DNA from: Euglena gracilis
Lineage: Eukaryota > Euglenida > Euglenophyceae > Euglenales
NCBI GenBank assembly: GCA_039621445.1
Contig: CP154955.1
Span: 32,010,542 to 32,074,541 of the forward strand
Direction: 5' to 3'
DNA length: 64,000 nucleotides
The notes beneath the pieces are model-generated. The model was not told where the DNA came from. It was given only the letters and a program-made list of their open reading frames with translations, and did no database searches. Positions 32,261 through 42,450 of this stretch are shown here, piece by piece. How positions within the stretch are numbered: position 1 is the stretch's first letter; each line of letters opens with the position of its first letter. A program made the translations under genes and the position numbers.

Positions 32261-35200
32261 TCAGGTGACCGGCAGGCACCCACCGTCGGCAAGAAACGCA
32301 GCGCAGCACCGGCTAGTCCCAGGAACGCACCACCGGCCGAGTCTATTCCGGACCTAGCACACCCCGGCGACGACGTGCCAGCGACCATGGTCATCGACCG
32401 CAACGGCAATGGCTCGGACCTCCGCCAGATCAACGCCCCGCGTCTCATTATTCCACCGCAGCCGGCCAATCTGCAGGAGATCCTCCTTTGCCGCGCCAAC
32501 ACTGTCCTCCACGTCCCAGCTGCAAACCAGCGTGAGGTGACGGAGACCATGGCCGACGCTATCATCGAGTATGTCACCAAACCAAATGGTGACACTCTCT
32601 TTGCCGTCATGGCTTTCCCCAAGCTGGTCCTGCGCACGGTCCCGACCAGTGGCCGGGAAGCAGCAGAGGATGTTTCCACAGCCATCTCCAGGCGCACCCA
32701 GCTGTTCAGGCAGGGCCAGTACCCGACATTAATGACAGAGCTCCGGTCGGCCACGAATCTGCCGCCCTCGTCGGTGGAGACACGCACTGCCAAAAAAGTG
32801 CGCGTCGAACCCTCGTCGGTGCCCGACGCTGTTCTCCGGCGCGCCCGCACTCTGGTGGGAGAAGGTGCTCCAGCCAAAGCCCTGCAGGTCCTTCTGTCCG
32901 AGGGAACGCACCGCTCCAGTGACCCTGCAGTGTGGGCCAAGCTGCGGGACCTGCACCCAACGGGTCGGCCAGTCAACCCCAATAACCTGCCGGGGAAGCT
33001 TCCGCCGTTCCCGGACGGTCAACGCATTCGGTGGGAGGAGCTCCTGCGCGAGGCCATCTTGCGCTTCCCACGCACATCATCCCCCGGCCCCTCCGGTCTG
33101 CGCCCCTGTCACTTACAAGACGCTGTCCGCCGCCCTGGTCACGGCGCACGCCTCCTGACAGCACTGGGCCTGCTGGCCGCAGCATGGGTGGAGGGCAACC
33201 TGCCTTCGGACCACGCCCCAAGTTGGTGCTCCGCCAACCTGACCCCCCTGCGCAAAAAGGATGACGGGGTAAGGCCGATCGCAGTGGGTGAAACCCTTCG
33301 CCGCTTGGTGGGAAAGGCGCTCCTTCACACCGGAGCCGCCAAGGACCAAGTTGCCCGGCTCAGCCCCCTTCAAGTTGGGGTGGGAGTCTCCAACGCAGCT
33401 GAATCCGTCGCCATCACGGCCCAAAATCTGGTCAGGAAGCTAGACCCCATGGGCAACTGGGCGGTCTTGCAGGTTGATTTGAAGAATGCCTTCAATACCC
33501 TTGACCGCACGGTGCTGCTCCAAGAAGCGCAAACGCGGACACCCGCGCTGTTCAACTACCTGCGGTTTGCGTACGGGCAACCGGCGCACTTGTTCAGCGA
33601 CGGACGGGTTCTCCCATCCACCAGGGGCACGCACCAGGGCTGCCCTTTGGGCCCGATTGGCTTCGCAGTGGGTCTCCAAACCATAGTTGAAACAATTGCA
33701 CAACAAGCGGAACTGCTCTGGTCTTCCTGGTACCTGGACGACGGCTTGCTGATCGGTGAGCCTGCGATGTTGCAGAAGTGCCTGGACTTTCTACGAGTGG
33801 AGGGCGAACGTACCGGGGTGCAACTGAATTTGGCCAAATGCGTGGCCTGGGGTCCTGCCGCAGCCCGCATTCCGGGGCGAGAGCACCTCCAGTTGGTACC
33901 CTGGACCGAGGGCTCTGGCATCACTGTCCTCGGCTGCCCAGTCGACTTCCCAACCACCGCGGGCCGCACGGCGGCTGCCTGGGCGGAAGCCACGGGCCGA
34001 ATTGAGAAAGCCACTGACCTGGTCACCTCTGTTTCTGATCCACAGCTTGCGCACCACCTGCTCCGGTCCTGCTTGGATGGTTGCAAGGTAAACCACCTCC
34101 TACGCGCTTCAGACTCCTATGAGGCCCAAGAGGAAGTCGCTCGGTGCGGAGAGACCATCTTCATCGCCTTTGAAGACATCCTTGGCCGAGCACTCAACGC
34201 CGACCAACGACAGCAGGCAGCCCTCCCCCTCTCTGACGGCGGATGCGGTCTTCGCATCCCCGCCGCCTGTCAGGGTGCGGCTCGCATCGCGGCTTTATGC
34301 CACTACTACACCCACGGACACAAGAAGGTTGCCTGCCCTGCTTACGTCGCTGCCCCGTCCGAACGCATCTGTCAGCAACCCGCCAACGACCTCTGTTCCA
34401 CGCTGGGCCCCCAGCACCCCGAAAGCCAACGGCTCCTAACCACCGCGTCCTTCGCCTCAGCCTCGGGTAATGACACCTCGCAGCGATGGTGGCAGACCCA
34501 GCTCTCCCGGACCACGGTGGACGGTCTGCTGAGCCGGATCCCTGCAAGAGATCAAGCCCGGCTGATGGAGCAAGCGCATGGCATCGGTCACGGGTGGATG
34601 GTCGCCACACCCAACGAGGCCCTTCACACCACAATTGACGCGGCCGACTACCGCCTGGGTCTGAGCTGGTGGCTGGGCCTCCCCCTGGCTGAAGCCAACG
34701 GGACATGCGCAGGCTGCCAGAGTACCACGGATATTTATGGTGACCATGAGATTTGCTGTATCCGGAACAATTTCGCCAACAGGCACAATGCCGTCCAGGA
34801 CGCCCTTTTTAACCTCCTGTCCGCAAACGGCCAAAGTGTACAGCGCGAAGTTCAGGTGCCCAATCAACCGGACACCTCGCTCCGGCCAGCCGATCTATTG
34901 CTCGCCACCTGGCAAGATGGCAAACCCACAGCTGTCGATCTGACCGTTGCGCACGGGTGGCAAGCTGCAGAGAGAAGTGGGACCCGGGAACGCTGGATAA
35001 CCTTCCTTAAGCGTCGGGAGCAAGCGAAACACGCCAAATACGATGTCCCATGTCGCAACGGCGGTTGGTCATTCGCCACTGTGGCAATGGGCACGTGGGG
35101 TGGGCTGGGACCGGAAAGTGCCAAACTACTGGCCAGAATGGTAAAACGGACCGCTACGTGGGAGCAGGGTGACGTGCGTTGCACACGACAGGCTGAAGGC

Positions 35201-35272
35201 TATCAGCTTATCGCGTTGGCCCTCTTCCGCCAAGTGGCACAGATGCTACGCCCGAAACACTTCCTTCGTTGA
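32258..35272 (+). CDS. Reverse transcriptase with C-terminal restriction-like endonuclease
   Basis: From the 2A proline (or the first Met at 32,375, 965 codons). RT landmarks counted from that Met: SSPGPSGLRPCHLQD (about 232), PLRKKDDGVRPIAVGETLRR (about 290), VLQVDLKNAFNTLDR (about 365), RGTHQGCPLGPIGFA (about 417), the active site WYLDDGLL (about 450) and LNLAKCVAWG (about 482). The C-terminal part has CAGC..GDHEICC..RHN (about 778-802), then RPADLLLATWQDGKPTAVDL (about 837), which fits the PD..(D/E)xK nuclease of R2-type elements. The frame is intact, so this copy may be recent. It copies RNA at a nicked target site; target specificity is unknown. Confidence 0.9.
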   Translation, partial: PSGDRQAPTVGKKRSAAPASPRNAPPAESIPDLAHPGDDVPATMVIDRNGNGSDLRQINAPRLIIPPQPANLQEILLCRANTVLHVPAANQREVTETMADAIIEYVTKPNGDTLFAVMAFPKLVLRTVPTSGREAAEDVSTAISRRTQLFRQGQYPTLMTELRSATNLPPSSVETRTAKKVRVEPSSVPDAVLRRARTLVGEGAPAKALQVLLSEGTHRSSDPAVWAKLRDLHPTGRPVNPNNLPGKLPPFPDGQRIRWEELLREAILRFPRTSSPGPSGLRPCHLQDAVRRPGHGARLLTALGLLAAAWVEGNLPSDHAPSWCSANLTPLRKKDDGVRPIAVGETLRRLVGKALLHTGAAKDQVARLSPLQVGVGVSNAAESVAITAQNLVRKLDPMGNWAVLQVDLKNAFNTLDRTVLLQEAQTRTPALFNYLRFAYGQPAHLFSDGRVLPSTRGTHQGCPLGPIGFAVGLQTIVETIAQQAELLWSSWYLDDGLLIGEPAMLQKCLDFLRVEGERTGVQLNLAKCVAWGPAAARIPGREHLQLVPWTEGSGITVLGCPVDFPTTAGRTAAAWAEATGRIEKATDLVTSVSDPQLAHHLLRSCLDGCKVNHLLRASDSYEAQEEVARCGETIFIAFEDILGRALNADQRQQAALPLSDGGCGLRIPAACQGAARIAALCHYYTHGHKKVACPAYVAAPSERICQQPANDLCSTLGPQHPESQRLLTTASFASASGNDTSQRWWQTQLSRTTVDGLLSRIPARDQARLMEQAHGIGHGWMVATPNEALHTTIDAADYRLGLSWWLGLPLAEANGTCAGCQSTTDIYGDHEICCIRNNFANRHNAVQDALFNLLSANGQSVQREVQVPNQPDTSLRPADLLLATWQDGKPTAVDLTVAHGWQAAERSGTRERWITFLKRREQAKHAKYDVPCRNGGWSFATVAMGTWGGLGPESAKLLARMVKRTATWEQGDVRCTRQAEGYQLIALALFRQVAQMLRPKHFLR

Positions 35273-35692
35273 CCTCTCTGACCGACTCCGCGCTGATCGC
35301 GTCAACACGCCCGCCGGTCACCACAACGCCCGGAAAAAGGAATCGAGGCCCGGGAACCAAACGGTGGCTCACAAAGCCGCCAAACGGTGGCCCTCAAAGC
35401 CACCCAACCGCCCACAACCATGCCCCACAGCCGCGAACGTGATCTCCCCGATAACGGACCAGGTTGCCCGAAGGGCACCAACCCCACCAGCAGTCGACCC
35501 CCGGCACTTACACGACCGCCTTGAAGCCCACTGGCCCCGCTGCTAATCCCCCTTACCCCCTACCTTGCCACCGCACACAACCACACTGCCCATGGGCTGC
35601 GCCCATCTGTACATAGCCCCCCTCCCTCGAACTCTGGCAAACCCAGTAGGCTGTGCCGCTGGTCGGTGGACTCGGTTCGCCCCACCACCGTA
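35273..35692 (+). other. 3' UTR and conserved tail of the retrotransposon
   Basis: Pyrimidine-rich sequence is followed by 'gcccatctgtacatagcccc' and 'ggtcggtggactcggttcgc', then 'cccaccaccg'. The same order occurs at 48,840-48,750, 48,500-48,370 and 49,760-49,690 on the minus strand, so the RNA end is well defined. Confidence 0.75.
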
Positions 35693-35956
35693 TATACAAC
35701 CAATTCTGGTATGTCAGAAAGGTGTTTCTCCCTCTTGGAATTCCTTGTTTATCTTTATTCTGACTTCAGGTACAAACTATTTGAAGGACAAGGAATGCAG
35801 TTATGCAAGAGTTTTTGAACAGTGAAGCAGGTACGCCCATCTAAAAGTGTCTTTTAAAGAATGATTCTATTGGTCTTTTCTAGTGCATCTGGACCACTTT
35901 CAAAAATTTGGCATTTTCTCCAAAATTTGGTCCGCTGGGTGACAATTTTGAGTCCC
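35693..35956. other. Short gene-free spacer
   Basis: A+T-rich sequence with no supported ORF. Confidence 0.5.
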
Positions 35957-37281
35957 ACCCTCTTGTAACCGTGAATAGAGGCCCGGTGCCTGCCCTGTTT
36001 TTCGTGGGTGTGAACACGAAAAACAGGGCATATTTTCAATTCACGAAAATATGCCCTGTTTTTCGTGAATACCTATTCACGAAAAACAGGGCATATTTTC
36101 GTGAATAGGAATTTTAACTGAAATGAAACCCAAAAACCTGTCAATCCCATCAATCGAAAGCTCTTCTCAAGGGCTTTTTACAGATGGCCACAGGAATCAG
36201 CAATACTGCACACAGCGCTTATTTTCAGCGATCGTGCATTCCAAATTTTGACATCCTAATTTGTGAAATCCCACACCTGAGGTGCCATACAGCATATCAA
36301 TTGAAAGCTTTCCCCATGAGCTTTCGTTTGGTACCCTCAGAACTCAGCCACACTGCACAGCGCCCTAAAAATTGCCAATCGCAATGTTCCGACCCTTTTC
36401 GCAAATTCCAAAACCCACTGTTCACCTGCCATGTTGCCCCTTGATCGATAGCCCTTCTCGAGGGCTTTCAGCAGATGGCCTTAGATTTCAGCCGTGCTGC
36501 ATGGTACTCCATTTCAGAAATTCGCCAAATTTGACCAAATGGAAAGTGTTGCACAAAATCCCCCAATTTCTGACCAAATACCCCCAAAAACTGCTCAGAT
36601 ATGATTATATGGTTGCCACATGTCTAAAACCCATTTTGGACACTTTTTGGCACTTTTCATTTTGGGTCCCCTGGACGCAAAATGGACCAATGAACCGGCA
36701 TCCAATGGACCAGCATTGGACGCCGGTTCGGGCGTGAAGCCAGAGCCCCAATACACAGTTTTGGGGGTTGTGGCAACATTCGGTCCATGGTGTTTGCGGC
36801 TTTCTTCGCCATTTTTGCAAGAACAGACTGAGGAACAACACAAGCAATGTGGATAAAATACCGACCCTCTGTGATCCGTTAGGCTCTAAAGAGAATATCG
36901 GCGTCAGGCCAAGCATTGTGGGGGCCTTTGGGGGGGACCGTGCGCCTTCGGCGCCCAGTCCCCCCCCCCCAAAGTGCCCCCCAATTACTTGGCCCAACGC
37001 CCATTTCTCGTTTTCCAGGACCAGCGGTGCCATGTGGGTATGATTCGGGTCATTTGGACACCATTTCTACAGACCTGTTTCTATTCACAAAAAACAGGGC
37101 ATATTTTCAATTCACGAAAATATGCCCTGTTTTTTGTGAATAGATATTCACGAAAAACAGGGCATATTTTTGTGAATAGGATTTTTGGGTGAAAAATGAC
37201 AAAAAAATGCCCGAAAACCTGGCGTGAAGCACACCCACGAAAAACAGGGCAGGCGCCGGGCCTTTCTATTCACGGTTACAG
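35957..37281. mobile_element. 1.3-kb TIR element, GGCGCCGGGCC family
   Basis: The left end 'tgtaaccgtgaatagaggcc' continues to 'cctgccctgtttttcgtggg'. It is mirrored at the right end by 'cccacgaaaaacagggcagg' through 'ctattcacggttaca'. Together these give nearly 45 bp of inverted repeat. Just inside both ends are palindromic 'acagggcatatttt' arrays. The interior holds a ~145-bp tandem repeat (36,149-36,500), an inverted copy of the dispersed repeat 23,655-23,905, and on the minus strand at 36,830 the first 18 codons of the ORF at 24,472. It looks like a non-autonomous derivative of the element that encodes that ORF. Confidence 0.7.
36149..36500 (+). repeat. ~145-bp tandem repeat with hairpin core, three units
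   Basis: Units start at about 36,149, 36,296 and 36,442. Each begins with at(c)aat(c/t)gaaagc..., has a small hairpin, and contains 'cactgcacagcgc'-like or 'tcagcaata/tcagccg' segments. Single units of the first and third types also occur at 27,136 and 28,022. Confidence 0.7.
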
Positions 37282-37341
37282 AAAAATTGTGGGCTATAAC
37301 CCGTATTCAGGCCGTATAACGGGTCAAGGGCGCCTGCGTGT

Positions 37342-38290
37342 GGTATGTCTTCGTATAGTGTGGCATGTCTTCTGTTGGGAGTTCTGTTTTTTATATCATT
37401 TTCTGAGCGTCCTCGTGGTTTTCTGGTCGTGTTTTACAGTTTTGGAACTTTTGCTGCCATTTCACAGAGCTCCAGCTGCAGTTCTGTGTCTTGGGCCTGC
37501 TGATTTGGGGACATTTTGACCTTGCATTCTGTGTTTTCTTGCTTTCCAATTTACTTTCCTCGCCTTCAAACTGCAAATCTGTAAATTGAACCCCCGAACT
37601 GCCATTGCGTCATGTTTTTTTGTATCACATTGCCTGTCATCTTTTTTTTGTCTTTCGTCTATCATCCTTGCCTCACAGGTTGAAGTGTGAAGAAGCAGAA
37701 GATGAACCAAGAAGAGACGAAGAGTAATGAAGTGAAGGATTTTGAACTTTTTTTGTCTTTGTCAGGGTCCTTTGGCATTTTACAGAAAAACACAGGACCC
37801 TGTTGCTGTAAACTGTGCTCTCTTCTTTGTTGCAATGTTCACCTTTGCTTTTTGCCTTTGCAGTTCAACAAGGTTGTTTGATTGTTTTTTTGCCAAGAAA
37901 AAGGCTTTGTTGTAGCGTTCTTGTTCTGAAAACATTCTGTTGAGCCCCCCCCCCCCAGTTTGGTGCCATCTTGGGCCAGACCGTGGGCCCACGTGTTGGT
38001 TTTTGTTCTAAAAGAATTCTTTGAGACTGCCCCAGTTTGGGAAGCACTTTTTATGCCACAGGTGGGAACCAGTTTTGGTGCCACACGTGGGGACCAGTTT
38101 TTTTGGGGGGGGGGGCCTCCCTCCGTCAGGTTTCTTTTTTTGTCCGGAGAACCCGTGGGATAAAGCCAACAGGCGGGCCGCAGTTCGGTCTGAACATTCA
38201 GCCCGGTGACCTTGTGCGAGCAAGTTTTGGCACGGGCGAACTTAGTCCCGTCCAGAACACACACACTTTTTCCTACTCCAGCCATGACTG
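37342..38290. other. No supported gene
   Basis: T-rich sequence to 37,700, then mixed. Around 38,020-38,110 'ggtgccacacgtggggacca' units resemble the tandem repeat at 45.1-45.7 kb. No convincing ORF. Confidence 0.45.
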
Positions 38291-38299
38291 CGTGCGGCG

Positions 38300-38440
38300 T
38301 GCGTATTGTTTGGTCTGGATAGCCGGGCGGCTAGCGAAAGTGGCTTTCATCTGGACGGACAGCTGGGGGCAGGCATGTTGGCTGGCTAGGTTGGTCTGCC
38401 AGCCGGCTAGGTTGGTCTGGCCAGCCGGCTAAGTTGGTCC
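38300..38440 (+). repeat. 'ccggctaggttggtctg' repeat
   Basis: Three consecutive 'ggcta(g/a)gttggtc' units and a preceding 'tttcatctggacggacagct' segment are related to 28,190-28,270. Confidence 0.8.
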
Positions 38441-39290
38441 GGCCAAACGCCCCCGTTACCCCAGCCACAATTTCTGTCTACCACCGCTCACGTTTGGTCG
38501 CACCCATCAAGGCCGCAAAAGTTTTGTGTGGGGTGAAGTTGGAGGGCTCTGTGGGACCACATGTTGGCAGCGCTGACATTGTCCCCTCGGACACTGATGT
38601 TGTTCCGGTCCCACCGTGCATTGCGGTGGGCAGAAGGCAATCGGCCAAGGGCAAGGAGCGCGTGAAGCGTCCTCGGACCCCGACGCCCCCGCCAGGCCTC
38701 CTCACGCCGCCATCGTCCCCAAGGGTGGTGAAATCTCCTGACTGGTGTGTTTGTTCCCTTCATTTCAGTCAACTATGATTTGTCCTTCAGTCTGCGTCCA
38801 GCCATTCCGGCTATTGACGTGGATTCGGACGACAACGACTTGGACTTGTCCGAGGTGCTCACCCAGCCGTCTGAAAAGGATTGGCTCACAGAGGAGCAGC
38901 GCCGAGCTGCGGAGGCACAGGTTCGTCGTTTCTGCAAAAAAAAACGGCCACTGTGTTTCAACATTCTCCCAGATCGCCAACCCGCCTCTCAAGCGGAATC
39001 TGAAGTTGGAGGATATGGGGGCTGCCGACGACAGTACGAGCTCCTCACGCAATGCAGCAAAGTGGTCGTCCTATCTGAATTGGCAAGCGGACCCTGCGCC
39101 GGAAGGCGCAGCTGCAAACCAAATTCTGTCCGCTGTCCCCTCCATGTTCCCTCCCGCACCCCACCAAAGGGGTCGTTGGTGCAAACCGGGCTGGGGCCGA
39201 TGCACACCACGAGGGTGCGACCACCAGCCCCGGCTCTCTCCCCTTGTGGTTCCCACGCCTTCTGAATGGTTATGTCTTCTCCTCCGCTAA
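38434..39290 (+). CDS. Hypothetical two-exon gene with a frameshift at A9
   Basis: Exon 1 encodes ..AAKVLCGVKLEGSVGPHVG.., then KRPRTPTPPPGLLTPPSSPR, ending at a GTGTGT donor (about 38,744). A clear acceptor (cttcatttcag) starts exon 2: ..IDVDSDDNDLDLSEVLTQPS, KDWLTEEQRRAAEAQVRRFC. At the run of nine A (38,936-38,944) sense continues in another frame: FSQIANPPLKRNLKLEDMGA.., AAKWSSYLNWQADPAPEG. An acidic patch, a Pro-rich linker and the helical EEQRRAAEAQV suggest a nuclear or mobile-element protein, but I recognise no family. Confidence 0.4.
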
Positions 39291-39299
39291 CCACAGCCC

Positions 39300-39842
39300 C
39301 TCTCCCCGGAGCGCTCGGCGCAAACCACTCTGCCCCGCACCAGGCCTCTGCTTAAGGATTTGGAGGACCCCAGGGGGGGGGGGGGGGCTACAGCTAGCCT
39401 GAAATCAGTCAATCAGTTGATTTCCAGCGGCACCCCGCGAAGGGAGTCGTGTGTTGGCAACCTCAGGCAGCAGAACACTCTGGTCTGGTGTATTTTTTGT
39501 CCAGTGAAATGTCCGGCGCAGACCGCCGGACTTTTTGGGGCCCAAAAACCTGCCAGACTGCCCACGTTTTTCGCAATTTCGGGATTTTTTGAGAACAAAA
39601 ATTTTGGGAATAATTTAGCAAAAGGCAATATCAGAATACAGCAATACAGTGTGCCACGTAAATTTTCAAACCCTAAAAAGAACGTCAAAAAGACGGTGGC
39701 ACCCGAAGCTCCTCAGAACCGTCCCAAATCATATCCCAGAGTTGCGAGCACAGGTGGAGAGGTAGTTAAGTTAAGTGATAGAAAATTTCCAGTGGGAGGG
39801 ATTTGGGGGGGGGCAGCTAGCTTTTTTTTCAGCTTGTGGAAA
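39300..39842. other. No supported gene
   Basis: Mixed sequence with one long G run (39,374-39,387). Open frames lack domain resemblance. Confidence 0.4.
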
Positions 39843-39844
39843 TA

Positions 39845-40034
39845 CCATGCCCCCCCCATATTGTACCCCCCCCATAATGTACCCCCCCCCATTGGATTGA
39901 CTGTGTATGGTTTCGATTGGAGTGACCATGGACCATGACCTTGGCCCCCCCCATATTGTACCCCCCCATAATGTACCTCCCCCCCCAGAAAATGGCTCCC
40001 AGGGGGGGGGGGTACAATATGGGGGGGGGCATGG
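39845..40034. mobile_element. 190-bp TA-flanked miniature element, C-run ends
   Basis: TA at 39,843-39,844 and 40,035-40,036 flank inverted ends 'ccatgccccccccatattgt' and 'acaatatggggggggg' plus 'catgg'. 'ccccccataatgta' repeats inside near both ends. No ORF. Confidence 0.75.
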
Positions 40035-40323
40035 TACCAACCCAGTCTCCTGGGGCCCTTAAGAAAAGGCCTGATTTGCGTACTCTCTCACCCGGAAAAG
40101 CAGCGTCCCACTGTCCAGGCGTTCATAGATGCATGCGCGATACCCTGATGGCACCCCCTTGGCAGAATGCCCCAGTAATTATCAGCATCTGCTCAGATAT
40201 TGTTCAGGTCTCCAGTAGTGCATTATTCCTCTTGATTAAATGGATCCTAATTTTCCGCCAAGTGCAGTTTAGAAAAAATACGCAGGGCTGACGAGTTGCA
40301 ACAGGACGCACTTACTGTATCGA

Positions 40324-41095
40324 GAACTGTGTCCCAGACACCGGTTCGGGCGTGAAACTTGTGCCTGGGACACCGGTGGGGGGTTGGTACGCCGTGGCGA
40401 GGGCATAGTGGGCATTTTTTTTGTTTTTTTTAAAAAAAACAAAACAACGTGTTTTTTTATATAAAAAAACAGGAAAAAAAACATCAAAAAAAAGGAAAAT
40501 TTCATTGAAAAAACTCGTTATGAAACTCCCAAACCATACTTTGAATCCTACTCAGTTCAAAAACTGCCAAAAATGGTCAAAAACATCCCAAAATGCAACA
40601 AAAATGGAATTTTATGACTTTTTTCATTTTTGTGGAAGGAAGTTTTTGGCAGAAATTACCCAGAAGTTGCCAAAAATGATTGAAAATGTTCATTCAAAAA
40701 ATTTTCCATGCAAAACCCAGTGGGCGTTTTTTTTGTTTTTTTAAAAAAAAACATTGTTAGAATTAAAAAAAAAAAACAACGTCAAAAAAAACAGGCCGGC
40801 CCACCATGGGCGAGGGGGTCCGAATAGGGGGGGGGGAGGGGGGAAATGGCCGGAAAATGGCGTGGCGAGGGGGTCTCGGATGGGGAGGGGAGGGGTGTAC
40901 CATGGTTGCACAATGAAAAATGTGTTGGGTGGCGTGGCGAGGGGGTCCGGCTGGGGGGTAAATGGCGTGGCGAGGCCCTCGGAGTTGGAGAGGGGGGGGA
41001 GGGGTGTACCAACCCCCCCGGTTCGGGCGGCAGCCCGAACCGGTGTCCCAGGCACAGGTTTCACGCCCGAACCGGTGTCTGGGACACAGTTTTTG
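40324..41095. mobile_element. ~770-bp element with ~65-bp inverted repeats
   Basis: The left arm 40,324-40,391 contains 'gtcccagacaccggttcggg', 'cgtgaaacttgtgcctggga' and 'ggggttggtac'. The right arm 41,006-41,095 is its reverse complement, with an extra 'ggttcgggcggcagcccgaa' hairpin. The interior has facing T/A-run hairpins (40,411-40,490; 40,725-40,790) and three 'ggcgtggcgagggggtc' units. No ORF is supported. Confidence 0.7.
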
Positions 41096-41634
41096 AAACC
41101 GTGTATCGGGGGCTCTAGTTTCACGCCCGAACCTCTAGGGACACACGGTCATGAACTGCTATTCTTAGCAGGTTTATCTCAATGTACGCCGGCCAAGTGA
41201 CCACCGTATGCACCAGTGCGCAGGCCCAACCCCCCACACCGGCAGAATTTTTGGCTGGTCTTGAGGTTGCCGCCGCACCTCAGGAAACACCACCAGCCCA
41301 CTCACTTTTGTTGGGGATACGTTTGTCAACCGTTGTCCTCGTGGTGGTCTTGCGAAAGGTAAAATGGCGGCGCATAGGTGCCGGATCAATTTTTTCTCGG
41401 GGTGGGCGAACATTCCATGGAAAGTCAACTTCTTGCATCCATTCTGCCGCCCGAAGGGCGACAAGATAATGGACGTTCGGCGTACCCCCCCCCTTGGGGG
41501 TCGGACCCCCTCGGCACGGCAAAATGTGTCCCCCCCCCCGGTCGGCCGACCCCCTCGGCACGGCATGCCGAACCATGACACAAATACGACCATGTGCTAT
41601 GCTCTGGAAAGACAGCATTCATAGCTGGGTCATA
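41096..41634. other. No supported gene; 'gccgtgccgagggggtc' repeat
   Basis: At 41,495-41,566 two copies of 'ccgaccccctcggcacggc' occur. The same motif appears at 6,697-6,715 and 7,018-7,041 on the other strand. No coding sequence is recognised. Confidence 0.45.
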
Positions 41635-41636
41635 TA

Positions 41637-42110
41637 CAGTCCCTGGGCGTAAATTGTCCCCCCCCGAAAAATCCCCCCCTGAAATTTGGGAATTTTTCTG
41701 GTTTTGCAAAAGGCTCCGAAACGGGCAAAAACTTCCCCCCCCCTTCAGCCCCAGAGGAGCAGCTAAGGCAGGTGAGTTGGGACATTTTTTTTGTACATGC
41801 AAGGGCAGCACAGCTTCACCACTTGCATGGCCCCTGGGTCGAGGACTTGGCATCTTTTTGGTTTTTTGTCCATTGAACCATCCCCGGCATGTATCTATCA
41901 ATAAGACCCACCGCCCTGAACAGAGGTGTTCGGGAATATACCATAACAACCCCACAACATACGGCAAATGAATTCCGAATCCCGGTCGGCTTCATGGCTT
42001 CAAAGAATAGAAGGGACGGGACAAAGTGCCCGAAACGGCCGAAAATCCCCCCCCTAGTCAAGAGCCCAAAAAACCCTCCCTAGGGGGGGGGGATTTACGC
42101 CCGGGGACTG
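41637..42110. mobile_element. 474-bp mariner-like miniature element
   Basis: TA at 41,635-41,636 and 42,111-42,112 flank inverted ends starting 'cagtccctgggcgtaaat' and ending 'atttacgcccggggactg'. Only one position differs in 18. A CAGT start and TA duplication are typical of Tc1/mariner ends. No transposase frame is present. Confidence 0.85.
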
Positions 42111-42214
42111 TACCACTTGACCATCTGACCGATGAAAATTTACTCCTTAAACATTTTAAACATTGACAAAGCACATTGACTCACAACAGATGACAAATGC
42201 TCCCGGTGTACTTG

Positions 42215-42450
42215 CATTTTGGGTCCGTTTTGGGCCAAAAAAAAAAACTCGAAAAACCTCGACATTTTTTTTGCCCAAAACCATGTTTTTTTGGCCTCCC
42301 GGACCCGGAAAAAGTGTTTTCGAGCCGAAAAAGAGCGTTTTTCGACCCCCGGCCCCCCGTTTTGGGCCCGAAACCCTTGCGATTTAGGTCATTTATGGGC
42401 CAAAAAACTCGAAACCCCTCGAAAATTTTTTTTGCCCAAAACCATGACCA
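42215..42450. repeat. Dispersed repeat, inverse of 21,540-21,730
   Basis: 'gcccaaaaccatgttttttt', 'ggcctcccggacccgg' and 'tttttcgacccccggccccc' match the reverse complement of the earlier block, and a second partial copy follows at 42,430. Confidence 0.65.

Larger units (their letters stand above)
28354..35692 (+). mobile_element. Non-LTR retrotransposon with 2A motifs and restriction-like endonuclease
   Basis: A GC-rich unit with, in order: proline/glutamine-rich ORF(s), a polyprotein region with four 2A-type motifs and Cys-rich segments, a reverse transcriptase with a YLDDG active site, and a C-terminal C-C-H-C plus PD-(D/E)xK-like endonuclease. A pyrimidine-rich 3' UTR ends in a conserved tail ('ggtcggtggactcggttcgc'). 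Tails of the same family recur at 48.4, 48.8 and 49.7 kb, which defines its 3' end. There is no apurinic-type endonuclease and no LTR. The RT plus restriction-like endonuclease architecture places it with the R2/NeSL/CRE-like branch. The 5' border is uncertain. Confidence 0.75.
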
